From Cercophora sp. LCS_1 (taxonomy: Eukaryota > Ascomycota > Sordariomycetes > Sordariales > Lasiosphaeriaceae): a DNA stretch of 64,000 nt. Positions 53,456-64,000 of this stretch are shown piece after piece. The notes under the pieces are model-generated. The model was given only the letters and a program-made list of their open reading frames with translations, made no database searches and had not been told where the DNA came from. The stretch is taken from positions 186,001-250,000 of the forward strand of contig JAPZLL010000051.1 in assembly GCA_036250225.1 (NCBI GenBank), given 5' to 3'. Within the stretch, counting starts at the first letter, position 1. The number at the start of each line of letters is the position of its first letter. The translations under genes and the position numbers were made by a program.

Positions 53456-56400
53456 GATGTGCCTACGCACGGATCAAGGGCCACGTGGTGCAAGCGCGGG
53501 ATATCGACGGCTTCTCGGGACAAATGCTTTGACGTGCCGGGTTGACACTGATGGGTCCGGCTCACGATCGGCGAAGTGGACCGGAAGACGGAACCGAATG
53601 TCCCAGCCAACTCAGTCCGGCAGGCTGGCCTAGAGTGGTATCGGAAAAAAATGAGTGACTCGTCGGCGTCGGAGAGGTTGCTGTGGGGTTCTCTCCCAAG
53701 TCTATGGTAAATTGAATGGTGCCTCAAACTCGACCAAGCAAAGTAGTTGGCGGGCTTTGGATTCTGGGCTGACGCTGTGAGGGGCCCGCTCACTGGAGGC
53801 GTGCTTTGCAGGCTAATATGAGCGTTCAAAACTGCAGCGTTGGCGCCGCGGTAATCCAGGCAGGCGACCGGGAGACGTGCCGGGAGCTGGGTTTCGCAAT
53901 ACCGAACGGGCGGGAAGTCTGGGTTTCGATGCTGTGGGAGGCTAAGCCACGATTTCGTGCCGGCAGACTTGAGAAATGTATGAGAGCGGTACCCTGTGGT
54001 GCGAAGGTGTGGTGGCAGAGAGAGTAGCAGAGTGTCAAGATTAGGGATGGGTGGTGGGGGAGGGGAACAGGAGCCTGGTCCTCGAGCCGAGGGGGATTTG
54101 GCAAGCCAGGAGCCCGGACTCGCCTCCCACAAACAAGTCTTGGATGTGACAAGAAGACGCACGCTATCTAGAAACGTACCTATCACCTACCAGACAGAGG
54201 CCAAGGGCCAAGGGGCCGTGGAGAAAAAAAGGCCATTGCATGGCATCCCGTCAAGACCAGCTCCCAGGCGGGCGGGCTTGGGCCACCTGCTCCTCTACTC
54301 CCCGATTATTGAGGGCAACCATATCCGCGAAAGGAAAGGCGTGGCTATATTGCCCCTCTTTGGGGACGGTAGCTTAGGACTGGTCATTTGAGGTCCGTCA
54401 TCCAATTCAATGCATGATTTAATGCTGGCCAGAGGGAAGAAGGTCTTGGCTCAGCTATCTATACTCAGTTGTCAACGTTGGGCTGGTGCAAGACACAGAT
54501 CCACTTTCAGGCCAAAGCCGATAAACTCCAAAAGCCGAAGCCCAGATGGCTATCCTATGTGGCTGTCTTAGTTGTTGCCAGAAGGGCATCAAGGGATAGG
54601 AACCAGATTGAAAGACGTTTTTGTTCCATGGATTTGGAGGTACAAAAATGATATAAGGCGGAGGGAGGGGCATTGCTAAAAATAGCCGTGGGGCTGGACT
54701 GCCCATTCGGAGGCGGGTGACAACGAAGCGAATGACGGACACCATGCTTGACCAGATCGGTGTGTGCACTGTCCATCGATTTGGACCATTCTTTGACGAA
54801 GCACAACCTTACCTGCATTCCTTCCAAATACTGCATTGGTATGGGATAGATATCATTGCAAAGCGGGCTTGAAGCAAACCAAATTACGGACCAGTTTCTC
54901 AGAGTGATGTGGGCTGTCATGTTTGTTGGTAAACCCGCTCAAGACCCAAGTAGGGCCTCAGCTACCGGTTTGATTTTTCAGGACTTGTTAGCATTTCCTC
55001 GATCTCACACAGAGTCCGGCCTTCTCGGCACCCCGCAGGTTGGGGCATAGTTGGCGCTAGCATCAACTCGGATTCCACATTGGCAATTCGAATTCGAGAC
55101 GAGCACGAGGAAGTGATGCGTATGGGAACTCGCAGATATGCCGATATGGGTTCATGGGCTGGTCTGGTGCAACAAGGCTGGTGACAGATGAGATGAAGCA
55201 GGCGTTTTTCGACAAAGAGGTGCACAGGGCCGAACCAGATCCAACCCGCTCACAAGTAGCTTGGGAGGTGGGCAGCAGCATGTTGGTTCCCAGAAAGAAA
55301 AAAAGCTGATCGGAAAGCTACACTCTACATCTTATTGAGGGCCAGGCAAATTCAACACTTCTTGTCGCCTTGCTAACTCGCTTTACTTATTCGTGGGAGG
55401 GATAATGTTAGCGCTCAAACAGGCCAGGCGCTCTGGGGCAGTTCGATTGGTATGGAGCCCTTAGACCAGGTACCTAGATCTGTCAGTCAACCGAACCTCT
55501 GGCTGATTACGTTCCCCAACCCGTCACCAGGACCAGGATTTGACACAAATGACGAACTTGTGTTACCGCATCAGCCTCAGTGCGGTGGGAGATTCCATAG
55601 CTCGTCCTTGGAGAAGCTGTGGCCGGACAGACAAGCCAAGGTGTATTCACTGGGTCTCTCAGTTGGAGAGAAGGATGAGATGAGCACTGGAGAAATACCG
55701 CGCAATGTGCCGGTGTTGCGGTTCCTTGGTTGCCTTGGGACCACGCTGGTCTAGGATGGGTGGCACTTTGCTGGCTTAAGCTGCTAGGGCATGGTCGAAC
55801 GGCGTTCGGCCGGGGTTTCAATGATACGGGGATCGAAGAGGTGTTCGGTTGATGAGGATGGGTAAGGTGATCGGCAGCGGATGAGGCCGAGACGTCCGGA
55901 GCACGGGGGCAGTCGGTTTTTGTAACGGCACTAAGGCATCCCTCCTGGCCGGAGCAAGATACGAAGTCAGTCGGGTCCGGATGAGGTCTGACGGCCGTCG
56001 GACGGCGCTGGCATGGGTTTTTCTAAAAGGTCAGCAGCCGGGGAGGATGGGAAGGGCGTTCTGCACCAATCGCTGACTGGGAGACAAAACGACCGGAGAA
56101 GGGCCGCGCGCGACCACCGGCCCCAAGGCGAACAGCAGCCATTTGCTAGCCATCGAAATTTCTGAGAGCCACGGCTAAATTGGGCGAACCGGGGGAAATG
56201 TGCTGGATCATTCACCTCAAGGTATATCATCCCCCTCATTTGCGTCCCGCGCTTGCGATACGATGAGTGGTTCGGCCAGCAGTCAAATATCACGAAGGAC
56301 CTTTGCTGTTCGTTTCTGTCTTCTCATACTCAGCCGGTCGTCTAAGACTAACAGAGAACTATTCTGTAGTTTCGTCGACTTTTGGTCGAATGTTAGGGGT

Positions 56401-59014
56401 GTGCGTAGGAAGAGCGAAGTAGTTGTATGTATGAGCAGCAGTAGCAGTGGTGGTAGTGGTGGTGGTTCTGAGGGAGGAGAGGAACGGATGTGGTGTCGAG
56501 AGCCCACTTGTCCCTATCGTCACCGTTGTCCATAATTGCGGCCGCACAAGTCCTCGGCCCGAGTCACATTCCGATCATGAGTTGCTGAGTTGTCCAGGGA
56601 ACTGCCTGTGAAGCTATGTAGACACCGGGCTCGACCCTGGGTATTCCTGGGTGGACCCGGGCCGCGAAGTTGACACTGCACAGTCAATCTCGCTCTGCAA
56701 GTCTGTCTGAGAATCGGAGTTGACATTCCAACTGCCGAAAGCTTGATGCTGTTGCCAGACTTGACGCTAGACGGTCTTGAAGAAGAAATCACACCATGAA
56801 CCTGTGTGGTGTCGTCCGTCGCCTCCTGAGCTTACATGAAGTCCAGAACGCTGATGTGTTGGGTCGCCGTTGGCTGTCCGTGTCCCAGGTGAGGCCGATA
56901 GCACTGTGTCGGATGAAACAGCGATCGACGGTCGGGCAGGATTGGAATGTCAAGCAGAGTGATGGAATTCAGCAGGCTCACCCAGAACGTCGCCAGTCGT
57001 CGGCCTCGGACGCAGCGCGGCGCAACATCCATGTTTTGGGGATGCTGGGCGCCGGCCTCCCGAGCGCGGGAGGCGGCTGCGGCAGTGGCCGGGCCGACAC
57101 TCTCGTCGACGATAGACATCGACAGGAACTCTCTCGAGTGTAGGTTGCAGAGGTCTGTATCCGCACTCCGTGCTGTGTGGTCGGGCTTGCCACGGTGCCT
57201 TTGAGTAGCAGCAACCGATTTTGACAAACCTAGCCAGGTGGCATATCCTCGATCGCAAGCTGGTGTTGCATCACGCTGCGATTGCCATTCTGAGCGGCGT
57301 CCCTTGCGAATGCCACAATAAGGCGCTCAAGGTGGCAGGAGGAGGGCGCGAAGGGCTCTAACATGCGACTCTTGTCAAGATCTTCCAGGTTTCCCCATTT
57401 TCGGTGCTTTTTGGGCTCATTAATTGGCTGCGGCTAAATTACGACCGACCTGCACGTCTGCAGAAGGACGCTAAGGAAGAATGCGAACTAAGTACTGGTA
57501 CTTCTCTGTCCGGGGTGTCCGTTTAGCCGGGAACCGTTACAGCTAATGGTTTGGCTAGATATCTCCACAGCAGGGGCAACAGACAGGAGCAACCGGCTAT
57601 CTGGGCCGCTGCCAGCACCGTAGCGGATACTGCTGGCCAGCAGGGGCGCCGCCCTGTCTGGAAACAAGCACTGAACAGGCCCGATTGAGACGGGGAAGCT
57701 GAGAGTCTTCCTGGACACACACCCGATGAAACGTGGGCAATAGGGGCCAGAGGGCACCTGCCTGATGCGAGCAAATGATAGCAGAGTACCTCATCTCACC
57801 TGCTAGTTTCTTTGTTCATTCCGGGTACCTGGCTCGCGGCCGAAGCAGGCCAATGTTGTACCCCCCAATGGGGGGTGCGTCCTGCTCGTTCGCATTTGCT
57901 GTGGGCTCTGGCCCGACTCCAGTGTCTCTCCACTATTACGCCGGCCAAACCGCCGTGAGGTGGTCCACCCTGGGAGTCCATCCACCACCAAAGACAGGCA
58001 GGCCCACGAATTCGCAGGCGTTCCTATCGCCATTCGCACCTGACTGCGATCATCTCCATTCCCTCCCCATAACCACCATCCACCAAGTGTCAGACCGCGA
58101 AGCCGCGCCTGGAACACTCGGCTGTGGTTCTTGGGACTGGGGTTATCATTATTCTTCGACTCTCCTCGGGCATTTTCATTTGGTCGTCGCTGCAAATCGC
58201 CGCCGTGTCCCCCGTCGAGGTGCTTCGGGGACTTCGGCGCGTGTCGGACGGACTCACCCATCTTTCTCTCCCACTCCTCACTTCTTCCCCCCACCAGTCC
58301 AAAACAGGCCTTCATCCCATTTCCACCCATCCCTCCTCGGCTCCCGAATTGCCTGGCCCTTTTCTCCTGCCGCCCCGTTTCTCATCGTTGAGTGCAAGTT
58401 CAAGCATTGTCGCGAACATAGTCGCCGAATCTACGACACCCCGAGAAGAACGAGTTCTGTCGCGATCGCATCACCCGCAATCGCAACGAGTCGAACTGCC
58501 CCGTGCCTCCAAACCATCATCCGACCAAGGATGCTTGCCCGCATCACCGAGCTTGAACAATATTGAGGAGGACTTCGCACGAGAGGCAATCGCCAACTGC
58601 TGCCCCTCTAACAACGACCCAAACCACTCCCTCAACCTGCCGCGCGATTGATGTCTCTCGAGATCGGTCCACGAAATCACGAACATCACGATTACGCCTA
58701 GTTCACTCGTTTCCTAGGCCAGGTATAGGGTAGTGTCTCTCATCGAGCGGCATTTGAACAAAAGGATTGAATTCAGACATCACCCCGGACACCACACCCA
58801 CACCCACGAGCCAGCACGCATGCTCCACCATGTTAAAGCAGAGACATTCTTACGTCGCTAATTATCACGTCTCAGCCGTCTTTTTGCCCCTCTCGCGATA
58901 GGGGTAGACGGTCTTCCTTGAACCAGTCGCGCCGTCGCATGGTTCAAACCTCACTCGAAGCGTCCATCTTGCTCTGGGGCTTGCCGTGCGGTCGCACGGC
59001 GGCAGCTAAGAATC
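53456..59014. other. 5.5-kb gene-poor region
   Basis: This is the longest stretch without a convincing gene. The left part (53.5-57.4 kb) holds only short overlapping frames (up to 268 codons on the minus strand at 53380-54186) with no conserved motifs. The right part (57.8-58.9 kb) is rich in C and T, with long but featureless plus-strand frames (57775-58566 and 58124-58651), and resembles a long leader or promoter of the downstream F-box gene. No transposase, terminal repeat, tRNA or AT-rich degenerate repeat is recognised by eye. Confidence 0.5.
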
Positions 59015-60605
59015 ATGGACCACCCACACCAGCTGGAGTTCGGTTCCGACCGCTATTTACAAAAGATCAACCAACAGCAGGCAAATGCCCCGCCAGCGCC
59101 GGTGTCCGAGATACAACAATCGCGGTTCATTCTTCCTTTGCGTGGATACAACGCGCAAGAGACGGAGGACGTCGCTTTGAGAGCCAGCGGTTCGAAGCGC
59201 TCTGACAAGAAGGGATTCCTCGGCTTTCGAAAGTTTTCCAAGGGTCCAACGACGACAAGCAGCACCGAGCAGAATGATCGCCGACCATCCGCGGCTGCAG
59301 ACACAACCGGGCGCCAGAGGTCAGTATGAAAACTTTGAGATTTGATAATGCGAGGCTGACCTGTTACATAGCGTCCCCTTTGATCAGCTTTTCGCTTGCC
59401 TCCCGAATGAGTTGCAAGTTGAGATCATCGCATCACTCCCACTCTCCGATGTCCTGAATCTGCGTTTGGCGTCTCGGTCGCTCCATGCGCTGGTGTCACT
59501 CAACGAAGTCCCTATTACTCGCTATCACCTCGATCATCACATACCAACCTATGCGAAGCGCCTGTATCCAGTGCCCGAGGGCCTCGCTCTGAATTTCCAC
59601 TATCTCTGCGGGTTATGGCATCGGTTACACGTCGCGGCGAAGCTCTCACATCTAATGTGTGAATGGATATCCAAAGAGCTGTTCTTTAGGAACACCGAGG
59701 AGAAGCAGAGGGAATTCGCCCCTCAGCGAGAACGCATGCGACGACGTCTCATTCCGCTTCTGTTCACCGTTTTTCACTTCTTCGAGACATACCGAAAGCT
59801 TCATCTGGAATATCTAGACAAGACCAGTGGCAAGGGGCTGAGGAACGAGCCATACACCACCAATCCTATCGAAACGGAAATCATGAATATGTACGATGAC
59901 AGGACTCTATTGCGTGTCCACGAGGCCTTTCCCCTGGTCATCTCCTCCTTTTGCCGAAGACTTCGACCACCGACGTATATCGGCCGCGTTGAGCGTTCGC
60001 TCAGAGGCTACATTCGGGAGAAGCCCCCTGACGAAGTTCATGTAGCTATATTGTGCATTGGCGGGCTACGAGAGGTGGAGAGGATATGGGAAGTGAAAGG
60101 CTATAACACACGGAGAGCCGCGGTAGACGAGTGGTTCAACTTGTTAACCCGCGAGACGTCCGAGTCGGAGCCCAAGAAACGACGAGTAATGCTTGGCCTG
60201 AAGCGGAAAAAGTCAGGGCTGGCACTTGGGAAGACATCAGCAATGGACCTCGGCGCTCGATATTCAAGTGATGCGAACATCAACGGCGATTCCAACCACA
60301 GCTTGGTATTCAACACGAGTCTTTCGGCTGGGATGCCAATGGGGTCGCTCCCCAAGGGTCATATTAAGCAGCTTCTCCAAGACCTTCCTGTTCTGCAGAA
60401 GATATGGATGGAAACAGCGGAGGCCATGATTTTGGATCGGAAAATCGTCGAGCGACCATCCGATATCCGACGCAACGCTCAAATATTTACCGACCTTATC
60501 CGAGAAGATGGGGTCGAAGAGGAAGATGAGTGGTGGTACGGCACTGCTGCACCAGAATCTGTACGGCCTAATCTAGACGCCATCGAGGAGGATGCGCTCG
60601 AGTGA
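59015..60605 (+). CDS. F-box domain protein
   Basis: The exons are 59015-59319 and 59372-60605, giving 512 residues. The first 100 residues are polar (KRSDKKGFLGFRKFSKGP). The F-box lies at about 102-145: PFDQLFACLPNELQVEIIAS, LPLSDVLNLRLASRSLHALV. A helical, basic region follows with LNFHYLCGLWHRLHVAAKLS, FETYRKLHLEYLDK and IEREVERIWEVKGYN-type segments. A lysine-rich patch (PKKRRVMLGLKRKKSGLALG) could be a nuclear signal. The C-terminus is acidic (EDEWWYG ... IEEDALE). There are no leucine-rich or WD repeats. It would bind Skp1 and bring a substrate to an SCF ubiquitin ligase; the substrate is unknown. Convergent with the AT-hook gene. Confidence 0.85.
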
Positions 60606-61442
60606 ATATTCACGTTTGCTTGAGAGGATTGCCCGTCCTGCTCCCACACACAACACATTTAATTAGAGTTTTGATCCGGATCGATCATCGTCAGATGAGC
60701 GCCCGACCACCAACGAGAAGCTCTCGATACTTTCTTTTTTTGTTGTACAAAAGCATTTGCAGGCGTTCATTCTCCTTTGTCAAAATCATAGCTATTCAGG
60801 GCGACTGCTGGGCTTGCAGGGTGTATCGGCAGTTGACATGGGTTTCATATTTAGCAGTTTACCTTCTTTGGGGCCACCCTTGTCAAAAGTGGTCCGTCAT
60901 GAGCATGGCGCATATATTCCATGGGTTTTTGAGCCTTCGGATCTTGACAGCAAGTCTATTGTGGTGGGTCTTGGATGTGTCATATAACAAGGGGTTTGTT
61001 TGGTCACAGTAGTGTCCTGGCAGGCAAAGAACAATGCAAGACAAAATACGATTGTCGTTATTCCTTGGCCACGAGCCTTTTCGACGTGTGGTTTTTTTTT
61101 TTTTTTGGGCCGTTTGGTGCTAGTTCAGTTGAGGCAGTGTCGTGATCGCACTTTGTCACGACTTCAACCCGTATTTTTACTCTCCTCACATCTCGCTGTC
61201 TACTCGGTATGTAAGAGCCTTGCATGGTTCAAGCACGCTAGGGAAACCTGTCAATGTGGCGGCAAGCCAGGTATATCCTGAAAACTTGGTTCGAGTTTTC
61301 GAATTGCATCCCGTCCAACAACCTTACGCTCAAGGTCCAAATCGCTGCACCGACAATACATCGAACGTATGATTACCTGTCCACCATCCGTCCCCCGTAG
61401 CCCAGCCAGATATCCTACGCGCCCGTACCTAATGCCTGAACC
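60606..61442. other. convergent 3' flanks
   Basis: About 840 bases between the F-box and AT-hook genes, with a run of 15 T at 61092-61106. No conserved frame is seen. Confidence 0.5.
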
Positions 61443-62385
61443 TTAACGTCGCCCCGGTACATAGAACCTCTCATTATTGCCAAGCCCCGAGGTATCAATA
61501 TTCCCAAATCCATTTGTCCCGAACCCGGCACCCGCATTCGACGTTGTCCTAACGTTGGTGGAGCCTATGCCATAACTCGTACTGTTCAAACTCATCTGGC
61601 CTTGACTGCCAGAGCTATCCAAGCTACCGGTATCAAGAAACGACCATTCACTGGTGTTATTTGTGGCGTATGGTTGCACAACAGAGGTCATTCCCTGTAG
61701 ACCCTGACTGGAAGTATGTGCTACATTTGTAGCCCGCTGCTGAGTGGCGCTGACCGTTGCTCCGAACGACGGTGACTGGTGCGATAGATTGTGTGCACTG
61801 CTAGCGCGGTACATTGTAGCGGCCGTCGGGGTACCAGATTGACTTCGTTGTTGCCCAGCATATGAAGCAGCGTTCATGCCGTTGGCGGAAGCCCTGTAGT
61901 TAGCATCCCCGGAGCCGAAGGCATTTCCCGGCGAGGACCCAAATTGGGGGGAGTGATGTGCCACATACGAGTTGCTGGCACTCGCCGTGCTGGTTACCAG
62001 CTGTTGTTGATAACGCTGTTGCGAAGTCTGCTGTTGCTGACCGCCTGAGTACTGTTGACTCGTAGAGAACGATTGTTGAGCGCTCGGCGAGTACTGTTGG
62101 CTTGTGCTCGCTTGCGCGGCAACCTGGGTTGCCTGTCCTGCGAACTGTGGTGTCTGACCCTGCTGGGCATGTGTGGTGCCATATGCTTGCTGACCAAAGT
62201 GAGAGTTGGAGGGGTGGTACTGGGAGTAAGATGCTTGTTGGGGTCGGCTTTGCTGCGTGACGAGGGGACTTGGTGCCTGGGCTTGCTGCGCTTGTTGTGG
62301 GTTTGGTGACCTGCCCTGCCCTACAGATGTCTGATGTTGATGTTGATGCTGGCGTTGGTGTTGGTTTTGCTGCTGCTGCTGCTGC

Positions 62386-62437
<52 letters not shown>

Positions 62438-64000
62438 GCAGATGACCCGACACGTGACGGCTCTTTAACCCTATGCGGTTCTGGAGTTGGGCCGGCTGAG
62501 ACTGTGGCTCCGGCTCAGATTGCTGTTCGAGTTGAGCCTGCAGCTGTGCCTCGTAATTTTCCATCGCGGGTGAGTGTACTACAAAGTGGCTGGGCTGGGG
62601 AGAGTGACTCGAGGGTATATTTGACTCCAGTGGTGGTGGCAATGAGGCTGATGTTGACCCCGGGTGCTGATCTGCTGACATCACTGCGGGCATTGAACGA
62701 GGCCCGGAGGATGACCCCAAGCTCGCGTTCGGGTGGTTATTTGCCTTTGCAACGGGAGTAACAGTGTCCGCTTGGGAAGATGTGCTTCCGAAAACCTGGG
62801 ACGGCCTTTTCGCCGGAACCTTCAACTCCTTTCCTTTGCGCTGACGCTTGGCTGGAGGTGCTCCAGCAGGTTGATGCAACCCACCTTTGACCGGAGCAGA
62901 TGCACTATTATTTGCTGGCATTGTTGCAATCCCGTCGCTTTGTGGTGGAACTGGATGGTTACCTTGGCTCTGTGGGTTCGGGAGAGCGTCCATGTCTTTC
63001 CCTTTCCTCTTTCGTTTTTGCCCGGCATTTTCCGACACTCTCGGTCCCTGGCTGGACACAGTGGGCGCCTGGAGGGCCGGATCTTGCCGGGATGGTTGGA
63101 ATACCCGAGTTTCTTGATATGGCTGGTGTGCACTCGCCCGACTGCCCTGAATTGGGGCTACGAGGGGGGCTGTCTGGCTATGAACCAGCGGGGGCTCGTG
63201 ATTGGAATCGGTTTCCTCAGGAGCTTGCGCGTCAACAGGAGCATTTGTCGAGCCGAGAGTCTGTTGAGTCTGAATAACGGCTTTGGGCTTACCGCTCCCT
63301 TTCTTTCTGTAGGATGACCCCGTCAATGCGTTAGCGGCCGTGAAAGAAGAGCTGACCGCTGCCGGGGACCGGGTAACTTGTGGGGTCTGAGCAACATGAA
63401 GCGCTCGCGATGACAGGTTAGCAAGCTGAGAGAACGGCTGGGACTCTATCGTTTCGGCTGGCGTTTCTGGGGGGTCGGAGGATAAATCGATCGGGCCCTT
63501 GGGTCGGTTCTTGGAACCCTTGGGTCGTCCTCTCCGTTTCGAGGCGGCCAGGGCGTCGATCGCGGCGCTGCCACTGATAGAACCGCCTGGCAGCGCAGTG
63601 CGAGTTCCGGTATTTGTTACCGGGATTGCTTCTGCATTCTCCAATGTCCGTTGCAGCGGCTGTGGTTGAGAGGCTGACGCGGAGAGGCGCGTTGGGCTTG
63701 AAATCCCAGCAAGAAGTAAAACATTTGCATCCACCTCATCGGGCACGAGCAAGCCGTCTTCAACATCTACCCAGCTCTCATCCGCTCCTTGATCGTTCGA
63801 TGTTGAAACTTGACTTGCTGCCCCGGTGGTGTTCTTCATCGGACCCTTCTTGATACCCTTGTCTTTTCGAGCCTTGGTAGCTTTGCTCCCCTTGGGTCTA
63901 CCCCTGCCCCGTTTGACCGCCTCAGGGCGCGGGGCTAGCTGCTTGATATCACTGAGGATTTGCTCCGCAGGGTTGTCACCTTGCTGCGCCGAGTTTCCGC
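61443..64000 (-). CDS. AT-hook, glutamine-rich protein (5' end outside window)
   Basis: The frame is open from the right edge to a stop at 61443, at least 851 residues. Two AT-hook cores are visible, VKRGRGRPKGSKATKARK close to the edge and SKRRGRPKGSKNRPKG about 150 residues later. Basic patches KRKRKGKDMD and KRQRKGKELK follow. The middle carries 24 consecutive Gln, then QHQ-type repeats; the C-terminal 350 residues are Gln/Ser/Tyr/Gly-rich with no folded domain. AT-hooks grip the minor groove of AT-rich DNA, so a chromatin or transcription role is likely. No catalytic domain lies in the visible part. I do not recognise an orthologue. Confidence 0.8.
62367..62438 (-). repeat. CAA/CAG trinucleotide tract coding 24 glutamines
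   Basis: A pure tract of CAA on one side and CAG on the other (TTG and CTG on the plus strand) lies inside the AT-hook gene. Such tracts vary in length between strains by slippage. Confidence 0.9.

Noticed and set aside
53380..54186. 268-codon minus-strand frame
   Set aside because: It overlaps the N-terminus of the conserved unknown gene in another frame, has no recognisable motif and low-information composition.
57775..58566. 263-codon plus-strand frame and an overlapping 175-codon frame (58124-58651)
   Set aside because: Rich in Pro/Ser/His from CT-rich DNA, overlapping in different frames, and directly upstream of the F-box gene; more like leader sequence.
61092..61106. Run of 15 T as a possible polymerase III terminator
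   Set aside because: No A/B box or tRNA-like fold was found upstream; probably a simple slippage run.

Overview
The window is nuclear DNA of a filamentous ascomycete, most likely a Sordariomycete. The evidence is compact genes with many 45-75 nt introns (GTAAGT-like donors, CTAAC/CTGAC branch sites, CAG/TAG acceptors). Fungal-only families are also present: a Zn2Cys6 regulator, a Rhodopsin_fung-type membrane protein, a fused succinyl-CoA ligase-like protein and a CBM20 alpha-amylase. Cytochrome c1 is very close to the Neurospora form. I see no CRISPR array, insertion sequence, rRNA gene or convincing tRNA.

Left third (1-19.2 kb): an unidentified reading frame runs off the left edge, followed by a broken short-chain dehydrogenase. 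Next come a seven-helix rhodopsin-like protein, an MBD4-type DNA glycosylase, cytochrome c1, DAHP synthase, an AIG1/FAR-17a membrane protein, a WD40-cyclophilin (PPWD1 type), nucleoporin Nup84, the twin Cx9C protein Cmc4 and SUMO.

Middle third (19.7-44.4 kb): a three-LIM (paxillin-like) protein, a monocarboxylate-type MFS transporter, a fused alpha/beta succinyl-CoA ligase-like protein, Cox19 and the dynamin Vps1. These are followed by a 1,419-residue F-box protein with zinc-finger-like motifs, a secreted GH13 alpha-amylase with a CBM20 starch-binding domain (14 exons), and a Zn2Cys6 transcription factor.

Right third (45.6-64 kb): a Grx3/4 monothiol glutaredoxin, a CYSTM-like cysteine-rich small protein, the actin-binding protein Abp1, ESCRT-I Vps37, and a conserved protein of unknown function. 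A gene-poor stretch of about 5.5 kb separates these from a second F-box protein, and an AT-hook/polyglutamine protein runs off the right edge.

Most genes are unrelated housekeeping genes, so there is no obvious cluster. Mitochondrial and intermembrane-space functions recur (cytochrome c1, Cmc4, Cox19, the succinyl-CoA ligase-like protein), as do trafficking/actin functions (Vps1, Vps37, Abp1, LIM protein). The spliced models given here were built by reading splice signals and keeping phase. Every complete model sums to a whole number of codons. The least ordinary items are small-scale gene structures: start exons of one or two codons, a GC-AG intron, a 31-nt intron with a 15-nt exon, and a 51-nt in-frame intron. 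The broken dehydrogenase and a few unusual domain mixtures also stand out. I found no convincing new multi-gene system.
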